From Lepidonotus clava (Eukaryota; Annelida; Polychaeta; Phyllodocida; Polynoidae): 64,000 nt of DNA. Below the pieces are notes generated by a model, which did not search any database, had not been told where the DNA came from, and saw only the letters and a list, made by a program, of their open reading frames with translations. This document shows positions 13,889-49,344 of the stretch, piece by piece. The translations under genes and the position numbers were made by a program. Location: positions 30,950,949 through 31,014,948 of the forward strand of contig OW387143.1 in the NCBI GenBank assembly GCA_936440205.1. Reading direction: 5' to 3'. The stretch's first letter is position 1. Every line of letters begins with the position of its first letter.

Positions 13889-14391
13889 GGGCCTGAACTA
13901 AAAGAAAAGTATGGGAAACTGATGCACAGTTACATATATTATGTTGGGGTGGTCCCAAGTGTGTATCGTTTTATACACCAATATGTCATATATAATATTA
14001 TATTATATATAATTATGCAGATCCTCAAGATCTTTTTTTTAAATAAACTATCCACCTCTATAAAGTTACATCATATGTTCAATATTTTTGTCGACTGAGT
14101 CAAATCGCTTACAAAGTGCAGCTAGTCCAACATCTTATACAATAATAACGTTAAACAATGACTTACAGCAACCTTGTGCGGCCTCCCACGGACTAAAACA
14201 GGCCCGCCGAGCTCTGGCTTCTCTCTCCGAGTCGCCCCCGGGCCCAGCCGACGAAACGGGAGAGCCTAAAGACGAGGATCACATTTCATACTATGGCAAT
14301 CAATTTCCAATCATTATTTACCAAGTACTGTACACCGATGATTTCTTTTTCAGACACATGTACCTCTATTTTCTACAGTTTGCAAAATGAG

Positions 14392-14514
14392 GTTTAGAAA
14401 TTAAACATGTGTTTATGTGTCATATGTTTAACATCTATATGCAAGTTTTTGTATTAACGCATGTGTTAAGATATTGAACACATGAAACCTTAAACACGTG
14501 TTTAATTTCTAAAC
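14392..14514. mobile_element. Tiny palindromic MITE (123 bp, 24-bp TIRs)
   Basis: Left 14392-14415 and right 14491-14514 are inverted repeats with a single mismatch (core GTTTAGAAATTAAACA). A second inner pair around TTAACAT / ATGTGTTAA makes most of the element foldable. No coding capacity. Confidence 0.7.
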
Positions 14515-15443
14515 ATCATTCGTTGAGTGCACCACCTATATATATATGCGCTTGGTCACAGTGCAATGCCAGGTACCTCCTTCAGTCCACAGTCCATGCA
14601 CGGCTGTAGCAGTGTAAGGTCACAGTTTATTCAAAAAGAAAACAAATGCACCTTAGACTTTGGTGTTTATAAGAAGTCAGATTTACGTCCCTTTGTAGGT
14701 ACAGAGTGTATTGTGACTCGGTGCGTGTCTCGTCCTGTCCAACCTTCAGCATGGCGCGTGTGGCGACTTGTAGGTGGCTTTGTTCTTAGCTTAGAAGGAA
14801 AGAAACTAACACCTACGCGCGTTGTACAAAGAAAAGGAAAGAAAATAAAAAGAGAAAGTGAAAAAGCAGTCAGACTTATTTGTTAAAGATTGGTCATTGT
14901 TATAAGCATCGAACGGAGCATGGTCCAGGAGGTTGGCAATTAATATAGGAATGGACCGCAGCATCGGATAGATTTCCCTTACGTATATTTTGACCCAAAT
15001 CTAAAAAATAATATATATATATAAATCTATGTATATATATTTTTTTAAGAAAACCGTTTTTTAAAGAGGGGCTTGGAGCCCCTTGGAGCGCACCCAACAA
15101 TTCTCCAACATCTGTAGCGTAGAAATGAAGTGGATTATAGATAAGCAAACTATACATTTATAATCATAAGACGCCCATCCCACATGGGTGTATCCCAGTG
15201 TAGAACAAGGGTTGGGCAAAAATATTGAATTAGCCATCCTTGTCTCCTAGAGTTGGAGTTACTGAAATGTGAAAGAATCATATTTGTCTATAGATCTCCA
15301 AGTACTGATAAAAATAATATTATTATGATTTCTTAGATTTTACCAATTGACAGGTTTCAAGATTTGCCAGCCAATCTAAATATAGTATTTCAGGACCAAA
15401 CAGGGTTGGACATTGTGGCCCTGGCCTCCCATCATGCCAATGA

Positions 15444-15582
15444 CAGTGGTGGATCCAGGAATTTGAAAAGGCGCTTTTTGACATTTTTTCTTTCATTACT
15501 TTTGGGCCGAATTTTATATTAAGAAAAAGTCAAATTGGCCAAAAAAAAAGTTGGGGGGCGCGGGCCTCTAAATACGCCACTG
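15444..15582. mobile_element. MITE family C (CAGTGGYGKAT termini)
   Basis: 139 bp bounded by CAGTGGTGGATCCAGG and, inverted, CAGTGGCGTATTTAGAGG. The same word pair bounds 2459-2611, 25445-25603 and 28931-29089. Interior is short, with poly-A and poly-G tracts and no coding capacity. Confidence 0.65.
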
Positions 15583-16858
15583 CATGACGTCACTCTATAC
15601 CCAACCTGTCACAGAAATCTCAGCTCTGGCCCCCCATCCATTAGCTCGTGTCTCAACATAGGCCCTCGGGTCAGATATCGCACAAAAAAAGTCCCGCCAC
15701 ATAGCCCGCGGCCCGAGGGAGGCGCTCATTTGTTTATGTAAGGGTCCACTATTGTCACGTCTCGTGTGATTACGTCGTCAGGCCGTGACGTACTCTGACG
15801 TCGACCTGTCGAACATAACGCATGGTCGGCCTCAGCCTCGGGGGAAGTGGGGGAGATCCTGCATCCTGAGTGACATTGAACTTTGAAGAAAAAGTCTAGT
15901 GTAGTTTGTCATGTATACATGTGAAGTCGGGGGAGTTATCCTCAACTCTCTGGTTAAGTGTTTTAAAATTGCAGCTGGGTGAAGTAACCTTTTTAAAAAC
16001 TGAACTAGTATGCTGACACGAAATCTGTATAAACCATGTATATGCACACTCCTCGATTGCCAAACGTTATCTGAACATGCGCGTGTGTGTATAACGCAAT
16101 CCCTTTGTGAATGCATTTCTTAATCTGAATCAATTAGACGTGTGTTTGCGAATCTTCCTTAGTTGGATCATAGTTTTGACAAGTAATGTTCCTTCTCAAT
16201 GGTATTGTTCCTCCTGCATGCTCCGGATACCTGCAGTCTGAATATGTGTATCAGTATGTGTATGACGGAAGCCATCAGGTGCACAGGCTACGTCCCTAAC
16301 CTTTCTCACGATGTTTGGGCAGTGGACCGTCACATAAACCATAAACCAGAAAGGCCCTGCTCCATTGGAACCTATACCCCAACACCCTGGTTCAGATATA
16401 ACCGCTAGCAGGGCGCCATCCTAATGAAAAGGGTCTATACGATATTGACAGGTTAAAAAAACGTTAGCCTTGAATTTGGCATATTGGGGATTGGTTAACG
16501 TTTGTCTCGCATCACAATGGACAATTACACCCTTTCATCATAATGTGAAAATTTGGAGCCTGATCATAGAATATTTTGTAATTCTAATTGTTGATATTAC
16601 TTTTTTTAAGTTGTTTTCTCTGATAATTATCTTCTATCTGTATACATCTACATGATTTCGTAATTTATGTGTGGTTATCTATATCCCCAAAACAAAATAG
16701 AGGAACGATTAACTTTGAAAACTGAGGGCTGTAGTTTGTCAGTCTGCACTGAGTCACTACAGGACTGGTCCAAGAGCCAACGCATCGATGAGCTCCAGCG
16801 ACGCTCTTATGACGTTCTGTCCCGTTATCATAACGATCTGTTACATCCCATCCCTATA

Positions 16859-17325
16859 GCTTGGGACCATTCAATGAGAGCCTCCTGCCTTGTTCCTCCA
16901 GGCCCACATCTTGAAGGCGGAGAACCAGGCAGTCGGCAGGCCGGGTATGGCGGCCGACGACCCACGTCCTACCATGGAGACAGTACTGCCTGTAGGCGGT
17001 TTGTATTTATGTCATGTATGGACCCCGGGTATGGACGTAGAAGACGTACGGGGACATCTGACCTCAGGGACGTAGAGGGCACGCATGTTCATAGTCAGTG
17101 CCCTCCCTACCCCCGGATCTCAACATTGGCTTGGGAACATTCAAAGAATCCCCCTCCCCATCCCTTTTCCCTCAAGACCCATATCCTGGAGGCCCCGGGC
17201 CCGGGAGGTCGGCATGTTGGCTATGGCGGGTGGCGACGTCCCACCCTGGAGACATGGCCTGGAGGCGGTTTGTACAGGGACGTAAAGGGACGTAAAGGGA
17301 CGTCTGACCTTGGGATGTGACCTCT
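16859..17325 (+). repeat. 270-bp imperfect tandem duplication
   Basis: The unit starting GCTTGGGACCATTCA at 16859 recurs 270 bp later as GCTTGGGAACATTCA. Later matches are CACATCTTGAAGGC / CCATATCCTGGAGGC, then GTATGGCGGCCGACGACCCA / CTATGGCGGGTGGCGACGTC, then GGCGGTTTGTA and GACATCTGACCT / GACGTCTGACCT. GC-rich. A 217-codon open frame spans it (16667-17320) but the two units are not kept in one clear reading frame, so coding is doubtful. Ends with three GGACGTAAA-type units at 17278-17300. Confidence 0.65.
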
Positions 17326-17866
17326 ACATTCCTATCATAGGGCACAAACAGGTGGCAATATGGACCGAGGAAGAGTACTAACAGGGATGGACACAGGCTT
17401 TTAAGGGGGATCTGTATTTATATAGGCCTAGGCTAAGTAAATGTACCTAAACGTCGCGCGTTTGTGTGCACACACGCTATTTTCTCTCTATAATTATTTA
17501 TGTGAAGTTTAATGCCCCACTAAGGGGAAGGGGGCATCGTTTAATATTCATCTGCATGCATGAGGTCAAGGTTTTAGTAGTATTTGAACACCTTTTCCGA
17601 AATCGTGAGTTCTTCAGCAAACGGCCCTCTAGAATTGCCCTCTTCTAATAAAGTCCTGAGTCATTAAAGGTCAAAGCTATTGCAATGGTATTAAACTGAA
17701 TGACATATGCTAAAGGAGGCACTTATAGTCAGTGAAACTGTAGAACATAATTTTGCAGCTTGCGTAGAGAGGCGGATTTTAAGGTGTAACGGGGTTACCA
17801 TTGCTGAGTTACCGTGAAAGTGAAAGGACAGAAAGACACAAAAGTACGATTTCCAAATCATTTCCG

Positions 17867-17872
17867 TTTATT
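17867..17872 (-). terminator. Prrx polyadenylation signal AATAAA
   Basis: Minus strand reads AAAATAAACGG. It is the first AATAAA after the stop codon and is followed by a U/GU-rich stretch (TTTTGTGTCTTTCTGTCC, about 17840-17823), the expected downstream element. No ATTAAA or AATAAA lies between it and 18640. Confidence 0.6.
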
Positions 17873-18057
17873 TTACAACTATTTACAGTAGACATAATAA
17901 TAAGTTCCTGTCCGATGACTGGCATACACACGTTATAAGTATATAGCATAAACATTATTCAACCTTTACATACAGGCAAGGTGTGGCATATAGCCTAGCC
18001 CGCTGGGGCGGTATCCCCGGACGCCGAGGGGTGCGAACCTGTACCTCCTACCTGCCC

Positions 18058-18071
18058 GTTACCATGGCAAC
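18058..18071. promoter_or_regulatory. Perfect RFX X-box palindrome
   Basis: GTTACCATGGCAAC, the classic X-box bound by RFX factors, in the inferred 3' UTR. The same 14-mer occurs in reverse at 27937-27950, and a one-mismatch version at 34535-34548. Confidence 0.45.
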
Positions 18072-18431
18072 GGCGGGCCGGATACAGGTAGAGCGGGCAC
18101 TTCCGGTCAGTGCAGGAAGTGGTCACATGACCCGCGGGCCCGGATGCACGTCAGGGTGGACGTGACCAGACGGACGGACGGACGACGTCTGTGACGTCAT
18201 GGGACGTCTGTGACGTCACACTGGCCATGGTTAGCGTCTGGCGACGCTCACATTATGTCTTAATTTACATGTAACGATGTCAATGACGTCTCAACGCTGC
18301 TGCGAATGCAAAAATCCAATGTCTCTATATAGTAGAATCATAACCCGATCATGACAGGTCTGCCTGCAGAGGTTATCACCGCTCCCCACTGCCACCTTGT
18401 CACGTGACCCGCGGTCGGCAACGGCGAGCCG

Positions 18432-18445
18432 CCACCAGGGGGCGC
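18432..18445 (+). promoter_or_regulatory. CTCF core consensus in the 3' UTR
   Basis: CCACCAGGGGGCGC, an exact match to the known bilaterian CTCF core. Lies about 200 bp past the stop codon. Confidence 0.55.
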
Positions 18446-18639
18446 GGCGAACCGGAAGTCAGGGACCGGAAGTAGTCACTCAAAGCGTCCTATCGCCAGG
18501 TACTCCCGCCCGGACCTCAGAGTCCTGACGTCATGTTCTCCGTCCAGTGTGGTTACTCATACAGGCAGTCCCATGGTGGTAAAATAGTCCCATAATCTAT
18601 AATAGGGCTTATTTGATTAAGCGGTCCCCCCATCGGCCG

Positions 18640-42180
<23,541 letters not shown>

Positions 42181-42269
42181 TTTCTCATGTGAGTAACTCG
42201 ACTGGCGAGGACCGACTAGTTGCTCCAGCACGCCCGGCCCTGTACAGTGTAGCCCTTCTCCTCCACGGT

Positions 42270-42325
42270 CGCCCAATCAGACGCCTGGACGCCGGACGTG
42301 ACGTCACGGGAGGGGGCGTGGTCTG
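42270..42325 (-). promoter_or_regulatory. Prrx proximal promoter: CCAAT, CRE and GC boxes
   Basis: Within 150 bp upstream of the start codon lie CCAATCA on the plus strand (42274-42280; an NF-Y site inverted relative to the gene), a perfect CRE in GTGACGTCAC (TGACGTCA 42299-42306), and GGGGGCGTGG (about 42312-42321; KLF/Sp type). The surrounding 41.76-42.42 kb is CpG-rich and no TATA box is evident, as expected of a CpG-island promoter. The start site is inferred to lie about 42200-42270. Confidence 0.5.
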
Positions 42326-43289
42326 GACGTCAGGGGGGTTGACGGGAGCCGGCATGTGGAGGCCAACTTTGCCCGGCGTCAGGAAGGAACCGAGCAGCTC
42401 CGAGCAGCTCACAACAGGAGCAAAAGGCCTTTGGTTTACAACTCACGAATGACTCAGAAAACAGTTTAGTCGTTTTTTCCCCTCGTGTTGACATTGCCCC
42501 CCTATGTAGGACTTCCTGGGACAAGTAGATGGAGTAAAAGCACTTACTGAGTTTGTGAATAGACTTTCAATGAATTTGCCTAGTATATCTAAAAGACGTT
42601 GAGACGATCCATTAGATAAACCCCATCAGAGGCAATCTTCTGGCTGGGCTAAAGAAGCCCATTGTACTAATGAATAACACCAAGGTGTGATGCGCCTCTC
42701 TTGACCTCTAAATTCCCCTGGAGCAGGGGGCAATGAGTGAGCTGACCCCTGTAGGCTTCAATCAGCAGGCTAGCACTATAAGGAGAGGGATAAGCCGGCC
42801 CAGCTTGTGGGTATAGTAAGCTGTGGAGAGGTTACCAATGATACAAACCAGGCGGTGAGCCCCTCAACCTACTGGGGCTCAAGCAGGAGACCTCCATTTT
42901 AGAAAACAAACTTTTACTTAATTTTACTTAAAATAACCTCACCTTTACGTATATTTATGCCTACATCAACGTCACATTCACTGTCATCATAGAGTGCAAA
43001 TTGCATGTCTTTACATTATTTTTTCATAATTCTTCTTTTTTCATGAAAACCACTGCATGTCGCTTAGAGAGTATCAAGTTGCTGGAGTACTGATTTGGGT
43101 TGGTCGCCACATGGGCGGCCCAGTGTGATTGATGGACACCAGGCGGCGTGACAGTCAGCGGAGACGGCGGGCTGATGGGACCCGCTCCTCTCCCCCTCAC
43201 ATAAACACAGCTCATTAATTTACCCAGGAGGGTTCATAAAGCCGCCCCTAAAGTCTTTACTCCTCTAGATGATTTTGACTATCTTGTCT

Positions 43290-43461
43290 ACGGCAGTTTC
43301 AAAATTGATATAAGAAATATGAACGGAACCCTTGCATACAATTTGAACGTATGGGAAACCATTTTAAATGATGTACATCATGTCTACGTTTAATACTTAT
43401 TGCCACTGACGATTTCTGAGATAGTGCGTAAAACCGGCAAGTGGAATACAGCCTTAACGTT
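43290..43461. mobile_element. MITE family E, diverged copy
   Basis: Ends GCAAGTGGAATACAGCCTTAA and has CACTGACGATTTCTGA ahead of it, matching the family E right end. The left end is only vaguely similar (CAGTTTCAAAATTG). Confidence 0.4.
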
Positions 43462-44779
43462 ACAATACCCGTACACCGGTGTGAGTCCCTCCAGCGTCGG
43501 CCCGCCGCCCCCACCCCGCCGCTTTCATCGGCGCCGATTTTCAGGTATTTGCCAAGAGATAGTGAAGGTACGCGGAGCTCCGATAGTGGGGCCGACCTAA
43601 TGGGTGACAACGACCCGCCAATTTACAGCGGGGAGGGGTGGGGTGGGCCTCGGGGTATCCCCTAACCAACCAACCCCCCTCCCGTCACCCCACCCCCGCC
43701 CACCCCTTCCCTCTGGCATCCCTTATACCTGCACCCCTTCAGGTTGCCACAGGAGGCTGAATCACCATGGAGGGACCTCACCCCTCCAGCCTCACCCCGC
43801 CCCAACCCCAACCCACTCGGCCCACTTACAGTGACAGTGAAGCCAACTATAGTGGCTTCCCCGGGTGGCTTCCCCACGCAGGCCGTGTGGCTTCACTTTG
43901 CCCACTTGGTACTCATCCCTAATGAGTACGGCTGGGGGCGGGTAGGTTCGGGAGATGGAGGAGACAGGGAAAGTGGGGTTGAAGGATACATTTCTGATGG
44001 CGAATGTATACTCTGTTTGTTTAAGTGGGATTTTTTTGCTGGATAAACATACTTATAGACAGTGATTGGTTTGGTGAAATACTTCAGGCCCTTTCCTCGG
44101 TTTAATGGAAAGTTATTGGAGGAACAGGATGGATGCAGGCATTTGAGAGAACTTGAGAGGGTTTTTGAGTGGGCTACCTTGTAAGCGTTCGAGTGTTATC
44201 AATTGAAAAAGAAAAACATTTGAGCCAAAGTTCGGAATACTTCTACCAAAACCTCGATCTCCAAGTCAGTGACTATGTATATATGTACTAAAAGAGTCAT
44301 CACGTTTGAGGTGATACTACTGACAGTAATCTGGCTTCTAGTATAGACAATTTGTACCACGTGTACGTACATCCCGGCATCCCCAAACCAGACAGATTTA
44401 ACCAACAACATTGCAGGTGGCGATACCTTAAGCATGTCGCGCTAACTGAGTAAGCCGGTAATGTAATAAGCCGGCGCGTGGCCCCCAGGTCCCACGGGTG
44501 TAGGCATGAATTAGACGACCGGTTCATAGTCAGTATGTTTATACTGGCTGCAATTGGTGAACGTGTTGAACATCGGGGGAGGGGCGGGCCCGGCGCGGCT
44601 TGTCATCGTCCTGTCGGAGGCCTGCAGGGCGCGGATCTAGCCCTGGAGGAGAGCCCGCCTCTAATTGCCTCCCCTTGTTGATAAGGCGAGCAGCTCACGC
44701 CCACCGGTGAGCAGGTAAACCCGAACTGCGAAGGACTCTGAGGGACTTGCTCGAGTCAGCGTATGGTATATTGGGTATT

Positions 44780-44780
<1 letters not shown>

Positions 44781-44814
<34 letters not shown>
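44781..44814. repeat. (TA)n microsatellite
   Basis: Pure TA run of about 17 units. Confidence 0.95.
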
Positions 44815-44816
<2 letters not shown>

Positions 44817-44863
44817 TCTAACTCTTACAAAAGTACAATGGCAATCAGATTGGGACGTATGAG

Positions 44864-44936
44864 TCTCTGTAAGGTGTACTATATACACCTTACGGAGAAG
44901 ATCCTACTTTCCAATACATAATACACCTTACGGAGA
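44864..44936. repeat. Hairpin and direct copies of a 15-mer
   Basis: TACACCTTACGGAGA occurs at 44884-44898 and 44922-44936, and its near-perfect inverse (TCTCTGTAAGGTGTA) at 44864-44878, separated by a 5-bp loop. It could fold as a 15-bp hairpin. No function recognised. Confidence 0.75.
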
Positions 44937-45558
44937 CTCCTACTTCCAAATCTATGGGGTGCCACCCCTGTATGACTCTTTCAAATATGCATTGTGAAGT
45001 ACGAAAGATATACAGGGAATTGTAAAGTTGACGATAAAAGTTCGTATTTCCATTATATCTTTGTTTACCTGTGCCTACTTTAGTAGAGTCATCCAGTTAT
45101 GAAAGTCCAGAATAAAATAATTGATATAGTCACCTATATTGGATTGATTGTATCCTACACCCAACATAACACAATAAATTATAACCAATCTCTTACTAAC
45201 CAGTCCCTCCAACAACCCCACCTCCCGCCACCAAAATCCTCCAGCAACATGTCACTAAGAATAAGTTGATGCATAGTGCTTTGTGCAAAACAACATAAAA
45301 ACAGTGGACCAAAAATCGTCAACAAGGGAAGCCACATCTCTTTGAGTCGAAGCCACTCGGGAAGCCACCCTAAACTATGAGCTGTTGGACAGTCGGTATT
45401 AGGTGGGGGTCACACCAAGCGGCCGGTGGAGTCTCCAGGGGTACAGACACTAGCCTCCTCTGGAGGAGAGGAGAGGACCGGAAGGCAGTCTAACTGCTGC
45501 GCCACAATTTGTCCGTTGGAGGCCGGGGCCTGTGAATGATGACTGGGCGCCTTCAGAT

Positions 45559-45606
45559 CAAGGCCCGGCCTTCATCATGTAAAGGCCCGGCCTTCATCAT
45601 GTAAAG
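45559..45606 (+). repeat. Tandem 22-bp duplication
   Basis: AAGGCCCGGCCTTCATCATGT occurs twice in immediate succession, the first unit next to a related GATCAAGGCCC. Confidence 0.7.
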
Positions 45607-46429
45607 GGACCCCCGCTTTACCCTCGGCGCGGAATGCCACGCACTTCACACACATGTGCGGCTCCCAGCCCCTCCGTCGACGCCGCCGCCGCCGCCACTG
45701 GGCTGAGGAAAAATATGACATCCCCAAACTATAAAAAATGAAGAGTCAGGAGGGGGGTGTGGGGGTTGGGGGGGGGGGGGGAGTCTTGTGTGGGGGTTGG
45801 GTCCGAGCGCCTGGAGGAGCCAAATGAATCAGGTTCGTGCCCGTTGGGGGCTTAGACATGAACACAAGTGGTACGTCGGGGGGTCCCCCGCCCCCTGTTA
45901 CTCACCCTCCCCCCACCTCCTCCTCCAGGGCGGCTGGCCCGACATGTCAACGGGGAGACGTGACCACATGGCCCGACGTTTGGACCGTCTGATCGGGGGT
46001 AAGGGTCAGACGCCGAGTATAACACTTTGAGAAGAAACAAAATTATAATAGGGACTTACTAATAGAGTGAAAATAACGCAGGGACCTTAGAGAATTGGTG
46101 CGCTTAAGGGAGGGTAATGGCCACAGTAAGGGGTATAATTGGTGAAGATATTTGTGTGACTAATTCAAATTCCTCTGATTACAAGAGTTCCCCTACCTCC
46201 AAGATTGAAAGACTTATCATTAATATGGAAGGCATATATTTTGAAAAAGATAGGTCATTGTTGCACAGTAGTGGTTTTCATACTCCAACCACTTCAGCCG
46301 CCTATGGACAGGACCAAGATGAACTTGCTCCCGTCGCGATATTGCCACATCCCCAGTTTACCTACTTGTAAAACCACAATCAGCCTACAATCAGAAAATG
46401 ACAAAGTGTTTTCTCCGTATTCAAAGCCC

Positions 46430-47260
46430 CCCTATGTTGGCGCGGCGCTGACCGGGAGCTGTTTACTTTCGCTCCACACTATGAGTCGGTGCGAGCAGCT
46501 CGCTCAGACAGCCTCTATTTATGTCAGTTTTATAGCGGCCGGGGTGAGCGTGTCTCCATCTCGTGTCGTTTATTAAACGCTGCCGCAGAGCCGCGCGGAT
46601 GTCTATCGGTGAGAACATATGATAACAAGTGGTAGGGGAGCCAGGCAGCGCGCGGCTCCGGGCGGTAATTAATGGGGGCTCGGGGTGGAAGGCCGGCTGG
46701 CCACATGGCAGCCGACGCCAGCCTGCCGGGGCCGGGCGCGGCCCTCCTGACAGCCGCCGCCGCCGCCCGCCCCGCCGCCCCGCCATCAAACGGCCGCCTG
46801 TCAACGGGCTGAGCGGCCCGCGACGCCCCCCGCCACCCGATACGCCTTGTAAGCCCCGCCACCGACACCCCCCGCGGCCCGCCGCCTCAGGTGCCGGGGG
46901 GCGGGCGGGGGCGGCCCGGGAGGAGCAGGAGGAGGAGGCCGTGCCCTGCGCCGCGTCCTCCCGGCGAGGGGGCCCCCTCCTCCCGGGGAGCGCCAACCTA
47001 AATCCCCCTTCCTCCAAAGGGGGACGGGTCGCGACTATTAATCCCCAATCCATCCCGCCAATTAGACAAACTGCTGACTCAGCGTGCACCCCTTCCCTGC
47101 TGGTGCCCGGCGTTCCTCGCTGGGTACAGGCGTAAAGGTGGGGAGCCTTCCGCTGGTTCCGGCGACCAATAAGTCACCCCCATCCCGCCGTATTTATGAC
47201 GGCTGATAAGGCCGGTGCCAGTGGTTGTCTACCGGGTGCCCCCCGCCCTACCGAGGTCCC
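46430..47260. promoter_or_regulatory. CpG-rich island 4-5 kb upstream of Prrx
   Basis: The densest GC block of the upstream half. It has a minus-strand TATAAAA (46534-46528) with GAGCTGCTC 33 bp downstream (46501-46493), and homeodomain-type TAATTAATG at 46667-46675. Long Arg/Pro/Gly/Ala-rich open frames on both strands are composition artefacts. Could be an alternative Prrx promoter, another start site, or an enhancer. Confidence 0.35.
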
Positions 47261-48557
47261 CCACTATCGCCCCCTATCGCCCTAATCATAAGGTACACCC
47301 GCCCTCCTAGGGGCGCAAGAATCTAAGATATTCCCCCAAGAAATTGGAGATTATAAATGTAATGTATGGTTCTGTACTATGAATGGCATATACAAATAGT
47401 AAACCTACGACCCCCACCAACAGTGATCGTTTACCTTCTGCGCTTATCACATGCTTTAGATGAGTATGCATAGTGAAGGTAATCAAACAGAAAAATGTCA
47501 ACCTCAGATAATTCAGGTAATTTTTAAGACTAGAGTTTTCTTTATATATATTATTCAAAGATGTTCACATGGGCACACGTGTTCTTTCAATCAAATAAAT
47601 GCAAATTATTTCACTTAGATTTACAGTTAGACTTACAGAAAATAGAATAGGATGATTAATGAGATGTTATTATAAAACATACTATTGTTTTCATGCACAA
47701 TCCATGACAGTGTATCTTCATCTGAAAACTATGCAACTGCTTTGTCTTTTTAATTTGGCCAAATGTATAATAAAATCTTGTTTTGGAATAACACTATTAT
47801 ACTCACATGCCTATCAAATGACGAAAGGACTATATTTTTTCCCCTACCGTCACCCGACCCTGGAACTATAACCCCCGCTCCCTGCACCATTGCCTCTTCA
47901 CCAACGATTACGTAGTCAGTCGTTTATCAGCTAATCAATTAAAAAAACTGCCTGGGCCACGTATAATAAATCAAATGTGTGACAATAGATGAAAGGGCGT
48001 GAGGCGGCGCCGGGGGTGGGATGGTCGGTGCCAGGTGTAGGCTGGGACTTTGAAGTCGGCTCTAAGCCAACCCTCAACACCCCGATCATGACTGCTGGTG
48101 TCAGGCTTGTAGGGACCAGGCGACGACGGACAGCCTCACTCCACCGCCCGCCGCCCGGCTACCAGCGACCACAGACGGTGTAAAAGACAGGAGTGAATAA
48201 AAACTATAAAAGGAATGAATTGATGGTTTTTATGAGTTCTGTCCTTTGACGGATGTATGATTCGCAGTTCTTTTGGGGATGTTGCTTTTGTATGAGATTG
48301 TTTGAAAAAACACATGGATTATATCAAACATTCGTGATGCTTTTTCTTTTCAGACTTCATTGATCTAAAATAACAACTATGTACATTGTTGGTCTCGCCC
48401 ACGCAAGTGAAGTTTTATTATCATTATACTAACTCTTTGTTGAAATAGTTTCTGTCAACTCGTGAGGATACTATCATAAAACATGTTGAAGATTACACAT
48501 CCCCATCCCCACTGAAGTCTATTCTCGTTGTTCCGACCAACCAAATTAGAATGTTAT

Positions 48558-49299
48558 TGTGACGTTCCTTCGTAGATCGGGGTTTCCAATTCCTAAGGCA
48601 GAGGGAAGTGGGGGTTGTTTTGGTCTCGAGCTGAACGGAAAGTTCGAGCAGGAAACCGAAGTGTAAGAGTCGTGCCTCGTGCACGAGGGGGGATGGGCGG
48701 GACAGTTGAGGAATCAGTATTCTAGGATGGTTGGGGAGTGTGACGGTTTGTATGGCCTGAGGGGTTCTGAACATCTTCAGATTTTTTAATGTAATGATTG
48801 CTTGCCTAGTGGTTGGTAGCATGGGGTCAAGCAGGTCGCACCTTCATCCCGGCAGTCACGGGCCGGCCGCTTAGAATTTCTGGCTTTCGTACCTGTCTGG
48901 TCTTTTAGTCTCGGGTCAGTCCTCGGGCTAATTCAGTCTTCCATGCCATCTTCTGTCTTCCAGACCACTACCCAACTTTTCACTGATAACTCGTTTACTT
49001 GAGTTTGACTAGCTAATTGACCTCTATTTAAGCATATCTTCGTCCGAACACAAGGAGTACCAAGAAAGGACTGTTTATTTCGGGCCTTCACACCCCCTTT
49101 TATAATCTTGTACTCAATTCTGATTGGTCACTCAGATCACATGACTATTCTGACATCATAACTGGTTACAATACATTTTCGTGCTTTCGGGCACAACCCG
49201 ATATACTTTCGTACCTGATTCGTACTTTACATATTTACTATTATTTTGACACTGATTACACTTCTAGTTCAACGACAGATGAATGGATAATTCATCACA
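48558..49299 (-). mobile_element. Solo LTR of the same family (copy 2)
   Basis: A 742-bp element which on the minus strand begins TGTGATGAAT and ends ACGTCACA, flanked by the 4-bp duplication TTAT (48554-48557, 49300-49303). It shares with copy 1 the terminal inverted GATGAAT/ATTCATC, the CGAAA-rich U3, an ATAAAAGGGG box and the downstream segment around CTCCTTGTGT. It also shares the 3' 150 bp with CCCCCTCGTGC, CGAGGCACGACTCT and CGGTTTCCTGCT. It is shorter than copy 1 and carries no internal region. A fossil solo LTR. Confidence 0.8.
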
Positions 49300-49344
49300 T
49301 TATCATAGCAAGAATGTAAGTGTGGGGGGGGGGGGGGCAATACG

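Larger units (their letters stand above)
14515..17866. other. Intergenic DNA between MITEs and the Prrx 3' end
   Basis: Contains the family C MITE, a GC-rich patch at 15590-15850 with TGACGTCA at 15585-15592, and the 270-bp duplication at 16859-17325. No exon recognised. Confidence 0.55.
17873..18639 (-). other. Prrx 3' UTR (inferred), rich in regulatory-like motifs
   Basis: The stretch from the stop codon to the first downstream AATAAA is about 770 nt. It contains three exact CRE palindromes TGACGTCA (18192-18199, 18211-18218, 18526-18533), a perfect RFX X-box palindrome (18058-18071), two ACCGGAAGT ETS-type sites near 18450-18473 and a canonical CTCF core (18432-18445). That is unusual density for a UTR; the segment may double as an enhancer or insulator. 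UTR status is inferred from the polyadenylation signal only. Confidence 0.55.
42411..48553. other. Upstream intergenic DNA, proximal part
   Basis: GC islands at about 43480-43930, 44570-44720, 45390-45700 and 46430-47260, and at 47980-48190. It has the 15-mer hairpin and two GAAGCCAC clusters (43852-43894, 45328-45368). No further Prrx exon or neighbouring gene recognised, although noncoding 5' exons cannot be excluded. Confidence 0.5.

Noticed and set aside
42181-42276. Upstream extension of the Prrx open frame
   Set aside because: The frame is open but has no ATG before MSTYS. The extension lies over the CCAAT/CRE promoter region and shows no family similarity.
46463-47135. Long overlapping open frames on both strands (208 and 168 codons)
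   Set aside because: Arg/Pro/Gly/Ala-rich on both strands with no recognisable domain. Expected from a stop-poor CpG island.
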